64,000 nucleotides of DNA from Cupriavidus nantongensis. Lineage in GTDB: Bacteria > Pseudomonadota > Gammaproteobacteria > Burkholderiales > Burkholderiaceae. The notes under the pieces are model-generated. The model searched no databases, was not told the DNA's origin, and was given only the letters and a program-made list of their open reading frames with translations. This document shows, one piece after another, positions 51,252 to 59,954 of the stretch (position 1 is its first letter; the number at the start of each line of letters is the position of its first letter). Location: the NCBI RefSeq assembly GCF_001598055.1, contig NZ_CP014844.1, positions 1,612,001 through 1,676,000 of the forward strand, written 5' to 3'. Position numbers and translations under genes: made by a program.

Positions 51252-52906
51252 GCCTGCTCCTTGCCGTTCAGCGGCTTGGCGACGCCGGCGCAGGGTGGCG
51301 TATCGAAGCACATGACAGTTTTCAGTTCCAGACTGGAGAGAGCCCGCGTCGGGAGTGGGGTGCCGAACTCACGTACCAGGTCGGTGGACAACTGCGGGTG
51401 CGTGGCGGCACAGCTTGCGGCGTAGGCTCGGAGCGCGGCCGGCGCGTGCGCATCATGGTCGAGGTCCAGCACAAAATACCGGCAGCCGTGGTGCTTGCCA
51501 CCGGGCGCGTCGCAGCCATCGGTGCGGCGCACGTCGAATTTGCGGAACAGCCCCTGCTGCTCGGCCGGCTTGCTGGTGTCGCGCTCGGGCAGGGAAGGTG
51601 ATGCGCTCACGGCGCAGTGCTGGCACTCGCCGCGATACTCGCCGGTCGCGTCATGCACATGAACGAAGCCGCCGCAGGTGCTGCACTCTGGCGCGCTGGC
51701 TATCGGGGCGGCTTGGGCTAGGATGGCGCCGATTGCAGCGTCGGCGATTTCCGCCACGCGGTCGGAATCTTCCGCGACCAATGCAAAGTCATCCCGCCCC
51801 ATCGTACCCATGCCCCACGCCGACCACACACGCATGCAGTCATAGGCATTGCCCAGCGCGCCGGCCACTGCTTCGGATACCTTCTCGCGTTGATCATCCG
51901 TCAGCGCGGCAGGCGCTGCGCTCGGCACGTGCTCAGGCAGCGGCGAGTGTTTCGGTTTGGCCGCTTGCTTCGCGCGGATCTGCTCGACCTTCGTCCAGAT
52001 GCGGGCGAGCTCTGCTTCGCCGGCCGCATCCATGTCCAGTCCTTGCGCCAGGCATAGCGCTGCGAGCGTGACCATCACGCCGCCAGCTTCCTGGTGCTTG
52101 TCGCCAACGGGCCGGCCGTAGATGTAGTCGACAAGCTGGTGCGCCTCGCTGGCCGTGGCGCCGCAAGCCTGCACCAGCTCCAATGCCTCTTCGAGGAAGC
52201 GGTGATTGCGTTCCTGCTGGTCCGCTGCGATCTGGGCACCGAAGCATTCCATCATCCACGGTTGGACGCGCGTCTGAAACGGCGCGGGCGATGCACTCAC
52301 CGTAGGGGCCGTAAATGCCTCGCCTTCGATGGCCGGCTCAGGTTCTTCAACGTCGAAAGCCTTGCCTTGAAGAACGGCCTTAGCGATGCTGCCATCCTCA
52401 ACGGTAGCGGTGCCAGCATCGTCGCACCAGAAGTTCTGCGGCTCACCCGATACCGTGTCCCAAGCTGTTTCGTCTGACAGGGTAAAGTGGCTGCCATTAG
52501 CGTAGAAGCGCAGGGCATCCAGCACAGCAAACGGCAGCGCAACCAGCTCAGCCTGTTGCTCGCTGGCACTGGTTGCTGCGATGGTTGATGGTGATGCTGC
52601 CAGCAGTTCGGCCATGGTTTGGAAGTTACTGCCAGCCAGGATGATCTCATCGCGGCCGGCCAGCACATCCTGCACGAAGCGTTCGCGCTGGTCGGCAGTG
52701 AGGTCCGGGCGCTGGATAACGGCGCGCAGCAGATCGACGGCCGTGATCTGCGGGCGCTGCGTCCAACCGGCGCGTAAGCTTTCGGCAAACCGGCCAAGGG
52801 CCGCGTCCCATGTGTTGGTGCCAGGCGTCGCAGTGAACAACCCGCATTTGCGAGCCAGCTTCCAATCGGCGTCAGTGCATTGCGCCGGCGTAATCGATTC
52901 GCTCAT
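51248..52906 (-). CDS. Mosaic phage protein with a MazG-like region
   Basis: A 552-residue protein that appears to join several segments. About 210-315 (NHRFLEEALELVQACGATASEAHQLVDYIYGR, then KHQEAGGVMVTLAALCLAQGLD) resembles the all-alpha NTP pyrophosphatase (MazG-like) helices, including the Glu-rich metal site. A zinc-ribbon-like stretch (PECSTCGGFVHVHDATGEYRGECQHC) lies near 415-440. The end (GCDAPGGKHHGCRYFVLDLDHDAHAP) is a phage-type region. The N-terminal 200 residues match nothing I know. It is coupled to the cytosine methyltransferase by ATGA. Confidence 0.72.
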   Translation of the reverse strand: MSESITPAQCTDADWKLARKCGLFTATPGTNTWDAALGRFAESLRAGWTQRPQITAVDLLRAVIQRPDLTADQRERFVQDVLAGRDEIILAGSNFQTMAELLAASPSTIAATSASEQQAELVALPFAVLDALRFYANGSHFTLSDETAWDTVSGEPQNFWCDDAGTATVEDGSIAKAVLQGKAFDVEEPEPAIEGEAFTAPTVSASPAPFQTRVQPWMMECFGAQIAADQQERNHRFLEEALELVQACGATASEAHQLVDYIYGRPVGDKHQEAGGVMVTLAALCLAQGLDMDAAGEAELARIWTKVEQIRAKQAAKPKHSPLPEHVPSAAPAALTDDQREKVSEAVAGALGNAYDCMRVWSAWGMGTMGRDDFALVAEDSDRVAEIADAAIGAILAQAAPIASAPECSTCGGFVHVHDATGEYRGECQHCAVSASPSLPERDTSKPAEQQGLFRKFDVRRTDGCDAPGGKHHGCRYFVLDLDHDAHAPAALRAYAASCAATHPQLSTDLVREFGTPLPTRALSSLELKTVMCFDTPPCAGVAKPLNGKEQA

Positions 52907-52907
52907 G

Positions 52908-53240
52908 TCATTGGTCCTTAATCGAGGCGAGAAGAATCGCCATCGGCCCGAACTTCACCCAGCGGGACAGCGGCTGATGCGGGTGCTTTACTGCGGCGCG
53001 CTTGAGCTCGACTGCCAGCTTTTCCATCTGTGCGATCTGGAGCGCTGCCATGGAGTTCGAATCGCGCACGATGCTGAGGATCTCGTTTGCCTGTGCCAGC
53101 GCACGCTCGGCGTTATCGAGCTTTCGCCGGAGTGTTGCGTTCTCACGCTTGAGCGCTGTCGAGTCGGCTGCGAGGTCAACGATGTCCTCGTTCAGGCGAC
53201 GCGTTGCCTTGCTGACGGGGGTTCCGATGGGCCAGTCCAT
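52908..53240 (-). CDS. Coiled-coil small phage protein, 110 aa
   Basis: Starts MDWPIGTPVSKATRRL at 53240. Residues about 20-65 form a heptad-rich coiled coil (STALKRENATLRRKLDNAERALAQANEIL). The end SRWVKFGPMAILLASIKDQ is mildly hydrophobic. Function unknown. One base separates its stop from the next start. Confidence 0.72.
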   Translation of the reverse strand: MDWPIGTPVSKATRRLNEDIVDLAADSTALKRENATLRRKLDNAERALAQANEILSIVRDSNSMAALQIAQMEKLAVELKRAAVKHPHQPLSRWVKFGPMAILLASIKDQ

Positions 53241-53244
53241 GGTG

Positions 53245-53658
53245 TTATGCCTCAGGGTGGTGGTAGTCGGCGCCCTGGACGCGTAGGTCCGGCGTTTCGC
53301 CTTCGCGCCAGATGTCCTTGACGATGCCCGCCAAACGGTCGCTGAGTTCGTCGCCATAGCGCGTCTTTACCTCAGCAATGCGGCGCATAGCTAAAGTGGT
53401 CGCGCGCTCTTCCGTCATGCCGATCCAGACTCGCTGTCCAAAGTGAGGCTTGTGGTTCGGTGCGCAGAAATCCGCGCCCCAGTTCACGTGCTTCAGGCCC
53501 ATGCGGTCGCCGCAGCTCGGGCATGGCACCGTGAAAGCCGTTACCCCGTCTCGGCTGTTCCAGATGATTTCGCTGTGGCCGCAGCCGCAGGAGTAGCGCA
53601 TCAGGCAGAAGGCTTCAGCGTGCTGGTGGCCGCGCGGGGTGAGAGGTCGCTGGGTCAT
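53245..53658 (-). CDS. Zinc-ribbon phage protein, 137 aa
   Basis: Starts MTQRPLTPRGHQHAEAFCLM at 53658. A C4 zinc ribbon is visible as RYSCGCGHSEIIWNSRD and VPCPSCGDRMG. A helical C-terminus (EERATTLAMRRIAEVKTRYGDELSDRLAG) follows. Likely binds nucleic acid or protein; no defined function. The longer open frame to 53802 lies in the next gene. Confidence 0.75.
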   Translation of the reverse strand: MTQRPLTPRGHQHAEAFCLMRYSCGCGHSEIIWNSRDGVTAFTVPCPSCGDRMGLKHVNWGADFCAPNHKPHFGQRVWIGMTEERATTLAMRRIAEVKTRYGDELSDRLAGIVKDIWREGETPDLRVQGADYHHPEA

Positions 53659-53662
53659 GGCA

Positions 53663-54136
53663 TCAGTCCTCGATGCGATATCCGAATGGCACGCTGCCGG
53701 CCACGATGCTTTCCATATGGGCCACCACGTTCGGATGCATGTTGGCGCTGCCGCCAGCGAGGTCGGCTGCCGCCTTCTTCTGCAGGTGTTCCCACGCTTC
53801 ACGCGGAATCGCTGCGAACTTCGACTCGTACTGGGGGAAGCGCATCAGATCGAATTCGACAATGCGGGCAGGCCCTTGGATGCCTTGCCAGTGCTGAAGT
53901 ACCTGCCACGTGATCGCACCGCCTTGAAAGCCGGTGATGCCGCCGCAGGGAGCACGCTCCACGGCCCACATCGCAGCGATACCGGCCGCCGCGATCGCGT
54001 GGCAGATCGTGCCGTAGTCGTGGTGATATTCGGTGGTCAGCTTCTGGATGAAAGCGGGCAGCGTCTCAACGGTCATGGCCTTGGCGTCGACGTACCACTG
54101 CTGGTGAACCTTCGATTCTTCGGTGATGGCTTGCAT
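53663..54136 (-). CDS. Phage protein of unknown function, 157 aa
   Basis: Starts MQAITEESKVHQQWYVDAKAM at 54136, with GTGGAG upstream. The segment HHDYGTICHAIAAAGIAAMWAVER and GGITGFQGGAITWQVLQHW recurs in many tailed-phage early regions without a known role. The ending IVAGSVPFGYRIED is characteristic of that group. Confidence 0.78.
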   Translation of the reverse strand: MQAITEESKVHQQWYVDAKAMTVETLPAFIQKLTTEYHHDYGTICHAIAAAGIAAMWAVERAPCGGITGFQGGAITWQVLQHWQGIQGPARIVEFDLMRFPQYESKFAAIPREAWEHLQKKAAADLAGGSANMHPNVVAHMESIVAGSVPFGYRIED

Positions 54137-54141
54137 GCTGG

Positions 54142-54399
54142 TCACTCCACGCAGGAATAGGGTTGAGGGCACGCCGTATGTCCTGCGCATTGCTCCGGCT
54201 TGAAGCAGAACGAAGGGCACACGCCGTACTTGGGGTCTACGTACTTATTGATGCGCGGCTGCGCTGGATAGGGCAGCGACTCGCAGGACGCCGCCTCGTG
54301 GCCAGTGACCTCTTTTGCAATCTCTTTGGCGTCAGACTCGCTCTTCGCCTCGACGCAGCCGGCAGGATAATCGTTGAACTTCAACCAGAAGGTGCGCAT
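54142..54399 (-). CDS. Cysteine-rich small phage protein, 85 aa
   Basis: MRTFWLKFNDYPAGCVEAKSESDAKEIAKEVTGHEA forms an alpha/beta N-terminus. The C-terminus has six cysteines (YGVCPSFCFKPEQCAGHTACPQPYSCVE), a probable metal-binding or disulfide knuckle. GAGGGACTGACC precedes the ATG. Function unknown. Confidence 0.72.
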   Translation of the reverse strand: MRTFWLKFNDYPAGCVEAKSESDAKEIAKEVTGHEAASCESLPYPAQPRINKYVDPKYGVCPSFCFKPEQCAGHTACPQPYSCVE

Positions 54400-54401
54400 G
54401 G

Positions 54402-55274
54402 TCAGTCCCTCACGTTGATGGCTGCCTGCTGCACATCCGCCGCAAGCTGCTGGTCTTCGACGGAGGCGAAGAGGCGGTCATAGCTCCAGGTCGTGTCGCG
54501 AAAGACGCGGCCGTCGCAGAAGTCCTCCAGGCAGGCCAGGATGTCGTTCGCGATGTCCTTGTCTTCGGTGGTCTCGATCTGGAAGCGGTCCAGCGCATTG
54601 CGGACGCGATAAGGGCCTTCCGACCAGTCGCCGCGCGTCTGCTGCATGGCTACCGCCAGATCAAGGCGCTGGTGCTTCGCGCACAGGGCCTCCAGCACAT
54701 CCGGCCAATCTGAATCCTGGTCGAGGCCGTAGCGCAGGATGATCGACGCCAGGGCAATGTTCTTGCGCCGTTCTTCCTTCTGGCGCTCTGCTTCGGCCTC
54801 GCGCAGCTGCTCGGCACGCTTTGCTTCTTGCGCGGCGGTCGCTGCATATTCCTCGTAGCGCTTCTTCAGGGATTCATAGGTCGAAGTGGCGGAGGCAAAG
54901 CCGTCGGACACGACCACATGCTTGGCGAGGTCACCCAGGTATCCGGCGGACACTGTCCTGCTCTTGGGATAGCGCGCCCGCGAGGCATGGTCCCGCTCTG
55001 ACCAGGTATCGGGGATGCCGGCCGCCTTCATCAAGGCAATAACTCGCTCGCGAAGCGCCTGGTTGTGTGCCAACGCCGCGAGGTTCTTCTCATGCGCCTC
55101 GAGGTCCTTGGCGCGGGCAGCCTCCAATGCACGCATCGCGTACGCTGCGATTTGCGACGCGCTCGGCTTCGAGTAGCCGACCTTCGCAGCGTGCTCATAG
55201 CCGCCTGGGTGGCTCTGGCATTTGCCGACGTGGCCGACCATCTCGATCGGCATTGCCTTGGTGATCTCTTCCAT
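54402..55274 (-). CDS. Coiled-coil phage protein, 290 aa
   Basis: Starts MEEITKAMPIEMVGHVGKC at 55274. Long helices rich in Glu, Lys and Arg (EEYAATAAQEAKRAEQLREAEAERQKEERRKN) form a coiled coil; the C-terminal part is a helical domain with ACLEDFCDGRVFRDTTW. No known domain. The open frame continues upstream to 55586 but is Arg/Pro-rich and not protein-like, so it is left out. Confidence 0.7.
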   Translation of the reverse strand: MEEITKAMPIEMVGHVGKCQSHPGGYEHAAKVGYSKPSASQIAAYAMRALEAARAKDLEAHEKNLAALAHNQALRERVIALMKAAGIPDTWSERDHASRARYPKSRTVSAGYLGDLAKHVVVSDGFASATSTYESLKKRYEEYAATAAQEAKRAEQLREAEAERQKEERRKNIALASIILRYGLDQDSDWPDVLEALCAKHQRLDLAVAMQQTRGDWSEGPYRVRNALDRFQIETTEDKDIANDILACLEDFCDGRVFRDTTWSYDRLFASVEDQQLAADVQQAAINVRD

Positions 55275-55675
55275 GTCTTGTGCGCTCGATGAAGGGGTGG
55301 GCGGGCCGGCGACTTTCCAACCAAAGGAGTAAGGGTGTCGCGCGCTATTTATCGGGACTCGGCGTTGTCCCGTCGCCGGCCTGCCCGTTGAAAGGGTGGG
55401 GTACTCGCTGCGTTCCGCCGTCCACACGGTTAGTCCCTGGCTCGGACATCCGCTTTCCCCCGTTGATCGGTTGCCGCTTACCCTCGTGCGGCGACGCGTC
55501 ATTCCCCCGCGGTGGGGACTTCTTGCGCCGGGTGCCCTGCAGCGGTACAGGGGCCAGCCAGTTGCCGGAGGCTCGGCTTCTGGCATCTCATGGCGGTCGT
55601 ACCTTCTGTCGACCAGTTCTCGGCCGGCAGTCGGATTGCAGCGGTGCTCTGCCGCGCGACCCTCTCGGGGTGCAT
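55275..55675. other. 400-bp stretch without a convincing gene inside the early operon
   Basis: No ORF here on either strand looks like protein; the open frames are Arg/Pro/Gly-rich or Ser/Cys-rich. Short inverted repeats occur (for example CCCC-CGCGGT-GGGG at about 55505). It separates two otherwise tightly packed minus-strand gene groups. It may hold an internal promoter or an RNA; I cannot identify either. Confidence 0.5.
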
Positions 55676-56179
55676 TTAGTCTTCGACTTCTTCCTGCGCG
55701 TCCTCGTCTACAGTCAGGCTCATGTGCACTTCCTGACCAAGCAGCGCGATCAGCCGGGCGCTGACCTTCTCGTCCGGGTGCGCCTGCGCGGTGAAATCGA
55801 TGAAAACAGTGCCGCCTTCCTGCATGTCAAAGACCAGCTTCTTGACGCGGACATCGTCGAGCTTGATGTCGTCTTCCTTCTTGACCTTGTGATGGATAGT
55901 CAGCAGTTGGTGTTCCCAAGTGCCTTCCCACTTCTGCATGCCCAGCTTTGGGTTCTTCAGATTCGGCAGGTGATCGGCGGTAGTGACCAAGTCGCCCTGC
56001 ACGCTGTCGTCCTTGTGGTAGAAGCTGGACTTCAGCGTCGTCGAGAACATGGCCAGCGAGTCGTTTGACACGCGGGCGCGGAGGCGAAGATCCATCCCGA
56101 GCACTGGCTCGTCGCCGTGCTTCTCGTTGCGCACGTTCACGTGCAGGATCTTCACCATCTGGTTTTCGAGTTCGAGCAT
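55676..56179 (-). CDS. Phage protein adjacent to the recombination genes, 167 aa
   Basis: MLELENQMVKILHVNVRNEKHGDEPVLGMDL begins a mostly beta protein; it ends in an acidic DEDAQEEVED tail. Such proteins accompany the YqaJ/RecT-type recombination modules of phages. An acidic tail is a feature of single-strand-binding proteins, but the OB-fold is not recognisable. Start MVKIL at 56158 is an alternative. Function unknown. Confidence 0.72.
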   Translation of the reverse strand: MLELENQMVKILHVNVRNEKHGDEPVLGMDLRLRARVSNDSLAMFSTTLKSSFYHKDDSVQGDLVTTADHLPNLKNPKLGMQKWEGTWEHQLLTIHHKVKKEDDIKLDDVRVKKLVFDMQEGGTVFIDFTAQAHPDEKVSARLIALLGQEVHMSLTVDEDAQEEVED

Positions 56180-56213
56180 TCCTTGGGCTCCGTAGAAGAT
56201 GAGAGGGCGGGGA

Positions 56214-57824
56214 TTAGGCGGCGGCGTCGAAGGACGAGAAGTCGAGTTCGCAGAGCCAACCGATCACCTCGGCCTCGGTGGCCTCGAAGTGGCTGACCAG
56301 GGCGCTGATGATCTCGGCGTCCGTCGGGCGCGACGGTGGCTGCGGGCGGCGTGCCATTTGCATAACGGGCGCGCCGCGCTGCGCCGAACCCATAGGGACG
56401 CGTGCAGCCGTTGGGGTGGGCCGAGTCGGGGTAGGGGCGGGCGCTGGTGCGGGCGCCTGGGCAGCAGCCTTCTCTGCCGCGGCTTTCTCGGCGGCTTCGC
56501 GCTCCAGCTTCTGCTGCTCTTCCTTTCGGATGCGCTCGCGATCGGCTTCCTCGTCGGCCTTGTGCTTGTCGATCCGGCTCGACACCACCAGGCGCAGGTC
56601 GTCCAGTTGCTTCGTTGCCAGGGCAACGCGGTCGGCGAACAGGAACTCGTAGCCGACGATTTCCTTGTCGAGGAAGGCGACGTTTGAGCGGATGCGCTTC
56701 GCCGACGCATCGGCTTCGATCTTGGCGTTGGCCAACAGCGTATCGACGGCATCCTGAATGCTCGATACCGAGCGCTTGCCCTTGGCCGCTCCAGCGAAGT
56801 CGGGTATGCCGAGATCCACCCAGGCGCCCCCGGTCTCAGCTTTCAGCGACTGGATGTGCTTGGCATACGTATCGCGGCCGCCACGGATGATGGATTCCTT
56901 CACTTCGACCTTGCGACGCGTCACCAGCTTGTCCAGGTCGAGACGTACGCGGCGGGCCTCGGCGCTGATGTCGTCGATAGTGCGGAACAGCTCGTCGATG
57001 CTCGCCGTCTGCGACAGCGCATGCTGTTTGGCGGCGGCCAGACGTTCCTCGACCATGCCGCACCACTTCACCGTCTTCTCGGCGTCGGCAAAGTCCTGAT
57101 CGCTCGACAGGTCCTTGTTGATGCCGGCAAACACGGCGAGGGCGTGCTCGCGGTAATCCCGGAGGTTGCTGGCCGTCACGTGGCCGGTCACCTCGACCAG
57201 CAGGGCGGGCAGGGTCTCGGGGGTACGGCCGAGCGGCTTCACTTCGACGGCCTGAGGCACGTACTCGGCCAGATCCTTCTCGAACTGCTCCCAGCCGGCG
57301 CGGATGCGATCGAACCAATCCGAGTCGGGCGTGACCTCGGAGTCCACCATGTTCTCGCGAGTGCCGTCCGACACGACGAAGATGACGCGCTTGGCGCCGG
57401 TCACCATCAGGATCTGCTGGCACTGGGGCATGTGGCTGTCTGGCACGATCCCGTCGGCCACGCTGGCGGCGAGGTCGGCATTCCACTGCTTGTGCTCGAA
57501 TGCCGTCTCGCCGTCCATGGTCAGGCCGTCGCACGAAGCGGAAATGCGGCCATCGGAGCAGGTGACGGGGTACAGATCCTCACCAAGGTCTTCTTCGACC
57601 AGCGGTCGGGCAAGCGCCTCGACCTGGTGGCCGTGGTCAAGGATGCGCTCCTGCACGAAGTCGCTGAATTCCTTCGGCGTACCAGTGTGCTTGATGTGCA
57701 GCAGCTCGGTGCGCTTCATGTATGGCGACAGGCCGAGCATGGCGGCTGCCTCGCTCGCGCCGTGGTACGAGAGGCGGAAGTGTTGCCATTCGGTGGTGCC
57801 TTGCACCAGGTTCTGGATCTGCAT
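56214..57824 (-). CDS. YqaJ-family phage exonuclease with C-terminal extension
   Basis: A 536-residue protein. The N-terminal 200 residues are a YqaJ viral recombinase (lambda-exonuclease fold). They contain SEAAAMLGLSPY, GHQVEALARPL, Asp99 in ISASCDGL, and E110-x-K112 in FEHKQWNAD, the PD-(D/E)XK nuclease core. The remaining 330 residues are helical and coiled (DEEADRERIRKEEQQKLEREAAEKAAAEKAA), then a Pro/Ala linker and a small helical end. The long tail is unlike the usual 200-residue enzyme. It starts directly after the partner gene stop. Confidence 0.87.
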   Translation of the reverse strand: MQIQNLVQGTTEWQHFRLSYHGASEAAAMLGLSPYMKRTELLHIKHTGTPKEFSDFVQERILDHGHQVEALARPLVEEDLGEDLYPVTCSDGRISASCDGLTMDGETAFEHKQWNADLAASVADGIVPDSHMPQCQQILMVTGAKRVIFVVSDGTRENMVDSEVTPDSDWFDRIRAGWEQFEKDLAEYVPQAVEVKPLGRTPETLPALLVEVTGHVTASNLRDYREHALAVFAGINKDLSSDQDFADAEKTVKWCGMVEERLAAAKQHALSQTASIDELFRTIDDISAEARRVRLDLDKLVTRRKVEVKESIIRGGRDTYAKHIQSLKAETGGAWVDLGIPDFAGAAKGKRSVSSIQDAVDTLLANAKIEADASAKRIRSNVAFLDKEIVGYEFLFADRVALATKQLDDLRLVVSSRIDKHKADEEADRERIRKEEQQKLEREAAEKAAAEKAAAQAPAPAPAPTPTRPTPTAARVPMGSAQRGAPVMQMARRPQPPSRPTDAEIISALVSHFEATEAEVIGWLCELDFSSFDAAA

Positions 57825-58781
57825 TTAGTTGTCCTCTGCGGCGGGGGCGGCCCACGATGCGATTTCCATCTTCTGGTCGTCGCTCAGGGTTTCCTTGGTT
57901 TCGATCATGGCGATGACCTCGTTGACGGTCTTCTGTGCGGACTCTATGGCCTTCTTCCAGCCGCCTTTCTTCTTTTCGAATGCCTCCGGGGTGCATGCCG
58001 GCTTTTTGGCATCGGCGCGCGGTGCCTGGCCTTCAGCGGCCGGCGCGGCGTTTCGGACCTCGCCGGTGAAGACGTCCTCAGCAGTGGCCTCGCCTTCCTT
58101 CAGCGAAGTAGTGATGCCGAAGAGGGTGGTCAGATGCTCGACGGTGATGTCTTCCTGACCAGCCACGCCCAGGAACGCGAAGACCTTCTCGGGCGAGACA
58201 CCGTAGCGCTGCAACACCGACAGGGCGCGCGCGCGGCGGTTGGCCAGGGTCTGCACGTTACCGATCGCGGTTTCACGCGCTTGCTCGTACATGTCCGACC
58301 AGAACGCCTTCGGAACGCCTTTCAGGATGGCGTTGCGCAGCGCGATCGAGCATGCAGCGTTGGCTGTCACGCCGATCATGTCGGGCTTGTAGCGCTTGCC
58401 GTTCTTGTCGGTAATGCGGCGCTGAACTTCGTACGTGATGGCGACGTTGCGCTCCAGGTCATGGAATACGCCTTGCGCGGTCACGAACTCGCCCTGGTCG
58501 TTGATGACGCGAGCGCCAGCGCGGCTGTTTCCCCATGCGGAGGCGACGACCTCGGCGAAGCGCGCGCTCGGCCCTTCGATGGTCTTGCCATCCCGCGGCA
58601 ACGCGTAGATGCACTCTTGCGCGATGTTCTCGTTCAAGGTGACCATCGCCAAAGCCTCATCGCGGAAGCGCTTGATGCTGCGCGGAAACTTGTGTGCCGT
58701 CGCGATCTGCATGTCGATCTCGCTCTTGTTGAGCAGCGCGGCCGTGCCGGATTCGGCGGTGACGAGTTCTAGTTCGCTCAC
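57825..58781 (-). CDS. Phage recombination-module protein (RecT/Erf-position)
   Basis: A 318-residue protein starting at a GTG (58781) with AAGGA upstream. The core, KSEIDMQIATAHKFPRSIKRF, YALPRDGKTIEGPSARFAEVVASAWGN and VTANAACSIALRNAILKGVPK, belongs to a phage family found next to YqaJ/RecT exonucleases. A single-strand annealing role is inferred from the position; the sequence is not plainly RecT. The C-terminal Ala/Glu/Lys region is less conserved. Confidence 0.72.
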   Translation of the reverse strand: MSELELVTAESGTAALLNKSEIDMQIATAHKFPRSIKRFRDEALAMVTLNENIAQECIYALPRDGKTIEGPSARFAEVVASAWGNSRAGARVINDQGEFVTAQGVFHDLERNVAITYEVQRRITDKNGKRYKPDMIGVTANAACSIALRNAILKGVPKAFWSDMYEQARETAIGNVQTLANRRARALSVLQRYGVSPEKVFAFLGVAGQEDITVEHLTTLFGITTSLKEGEATAEDVFTGEVRNAAPAAEGQAPRADAKKPACTPEAFEKKKGGWKKAIESAQKTVNEVIAMIETKETLSDDQKMEIASWAAPAAEDN

Positions 58782-58818
58782 GGTATTTCCTTGGAGTGGG
58801 GCGGATGGCTGAAACGGA

Positions 58819-59091
58819 TCAGACGGCCGGGGCAGCCTCGACCTTCACGTACGGGTATTTCTTGTCGTACGGCTTGATTTGCTTGTGGAAGTGCGAGCCA
58901 ATCGATTCGGCATCGCGCAGCGCGACGAAGTCCTCAGCGGTGAAGTTGCTGTAGTGGTAGAGGCTGGTGGCCTCGCCCTTGTAGTTCTTAAAGCGGACGG
59001 CCAGGGTGTTGGTCTCCGCGTCGTGACCGATGCTGTGAATCTTTGACGAATCGACCGGCTGCATGCCGATCGCGGGTGCGGTGGTTTCCAT
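58819..59091 (-). CDS. KTSC-domain protein
   Basis: A 90-residue KTSC domain: MQPVDSSKIHSIGHDAETNTLAVRF, SLYHYSNFTAEDFVALRDAESIGSHFHKQIKP, YPYVKVE. This small fold is common in phages and at the ends of RNA-linked proteins; function unknown. CTGGAGACC upstream supports the start. Confidence 0.88.
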   Translation of the reverse strand: METTAPAIGMQPVDSSKIHSIGHDAETNTLAVRFKNYKGEATSLYHYSNFTAEDFVALRDAESIGSHFHKQIKPYDKKYPYVKVEAAPAV

Positions 59092-59114
59092 GATGGTCTC
59101 CAGGTGCGAAAGGG

Positions 59115-59261
59115 TTAGAACAGGGCGCCGGCGCGGATGGCGACAGCGAAAAACCAGACGACGGGCGCAGCGATGCAGAAGCCGGCCGCACAGGCGTATT
59201 CGATTGAGCGCTTACGCTTTGCCAACGCCAGCAGCTGATTGGTGTTGGGGTCGTAGGTCAT
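59115..59261 (-). CDS. Small membrane protein, 48 aa
   Basis: A 48-codon ORF (MTYDPNTNQLLALAKRKRSIE...) with one hydrophobic segment (about 22-44, AAGFCIAAPVVWFFAVAIRA) after a basic stretch. The ATG overlaps the next gene's stop by ATGA (59258-59261), which supports translation. Likely a bitopic inner-membrane protein. Function unknown. Confidence 0.6.
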   Translation of the reverse strand: MTYDPNTNQLLALAKRKRSIEYACAAGFCIAAPVVWFFAVAIRAGALF

Positions 59262-59392
59262 ACGAGTCCGAGCGCCTGAAGCGCGTTGGCCAGCAGCAGG
59301 ATGCCGATCGCCGTCCAGGTTGCGGTACGCAGGCGCGAGATGTTGCGGGCCTGGCGCTCGCGCAGCTTGTTGAAGTCGTCGATGTCGATCAC
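59258..59392 (-). CDS. Small membrane protein, 44 aa
   Basis: A 44-codon ORF with a GTG start (59392), IDIDDFNKLRERQARNISRL, then a hydrophobic helix (TATWTAIGILLLANALQALG). Both ends overlap neighbours (GTGA at 59389-59392, ATGA at 59258-59261). Single-pass membrane protein of unknown role. Confidence 0.58.
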   Translation of the reverse strand: MIDIDDFNKLRERQARNISRLRTATWTAIGILLLANALQALGLV

Positions 59393-59622
59393 GATTGCGG
59401 CTCCTTGCGCTTCTCCACGACGGTCGCGACGTTGAGTGCCGTCTCCATCAGGATCTTCGTGGTGCGCTCCAGGCCAGCCACGCACTCGATGCCGAGCGCG
59501 GCTTTGCTGATCAGCATGATCAAGGCCTGCCGCACCATGTCGCGATCGCCATAGGCGCCTAATTCGCGCACGTACTGACCGATCAGCTGATCTGCCTTTT
59601 CTGCTGCGATTTGGGGGGTCAT
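59389..59622 (-). CDS. Small helical phage protein, 77 aa
   Basis: Starts MTPQIAAEKADQLIGQYVREL at 59622; the ATG shares a base with the previous stop (TGATG). Mostly helical with ALIMLISKAALGIECVAGLERTTKILMETA. No family recognised. Confidence 0.68.
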   Translation of the reverse strand: MTPQIAAEKADQLIGQYVRELGAYGDRDMVRQALIMLISKAALGIECVAGLERTTKILMETALNVATVVEKRKEPQS

Positions 59623-59954
59623 CACGATTGGTCTCCGCAGGCTTTGGCGAGGGCGGCACGCAACTTGAACAAAGCAATAGCCTCCGGATCGGTGGAGGAC
59701 TCCAGCCATCCACCCTTTGCCAACACCGCTTCAGCTGCCGTTGCGGCGTCCACGAGATCAGGCGCGGCCTGGATCAGCAGGAGATTCGCGTTGCTTTCCG
59801 CCAGGGTCTTCTTAGGGTCGGAGCACAGAAATCCCCAGCCGATGTATTCCGCATCGACGATCGTGTGAACCGCGTTGTTGTTCGGGTCGGGATCAGTCGG
59901 CCGCAGCTTGTAGCCGTCCCACTGCCACGGCCCCGGTGTGAACTTGGCTTCCAT
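59622..59954 (-). CDS. Phage protein with N-terminal FTPGPW motif, 110 aa
   Basis: Starts MEAKFTPGPWQWDGYKLRP at 59954 (a GTG one codon earlier is possible). The FTPGPW opening followed by NANLLLIQAAPDLVDAATAAEAVL marks a widespread group of phage early proteins of unknown function. Start and stop share bases with neighbours (TGATG). Confidence 0.78.
   Translation of the reverse strand: MEAKFTPGPWQWDGYKLRPTDPDPNNNAVHTIVDAEYIGWGFLCSDPKKTLAESNANLLLIQAAPDLVDAATAAEAVLAKGGWLESSTDPEAIALFKLRAALAKACGDQS

Noticed and set aside
55280..56068. Plus-strand 262-aa ORF
   Set aside because: Its second half is antisense to the 167-aa phage gene and its first half lies in the non-coding island; no motif.
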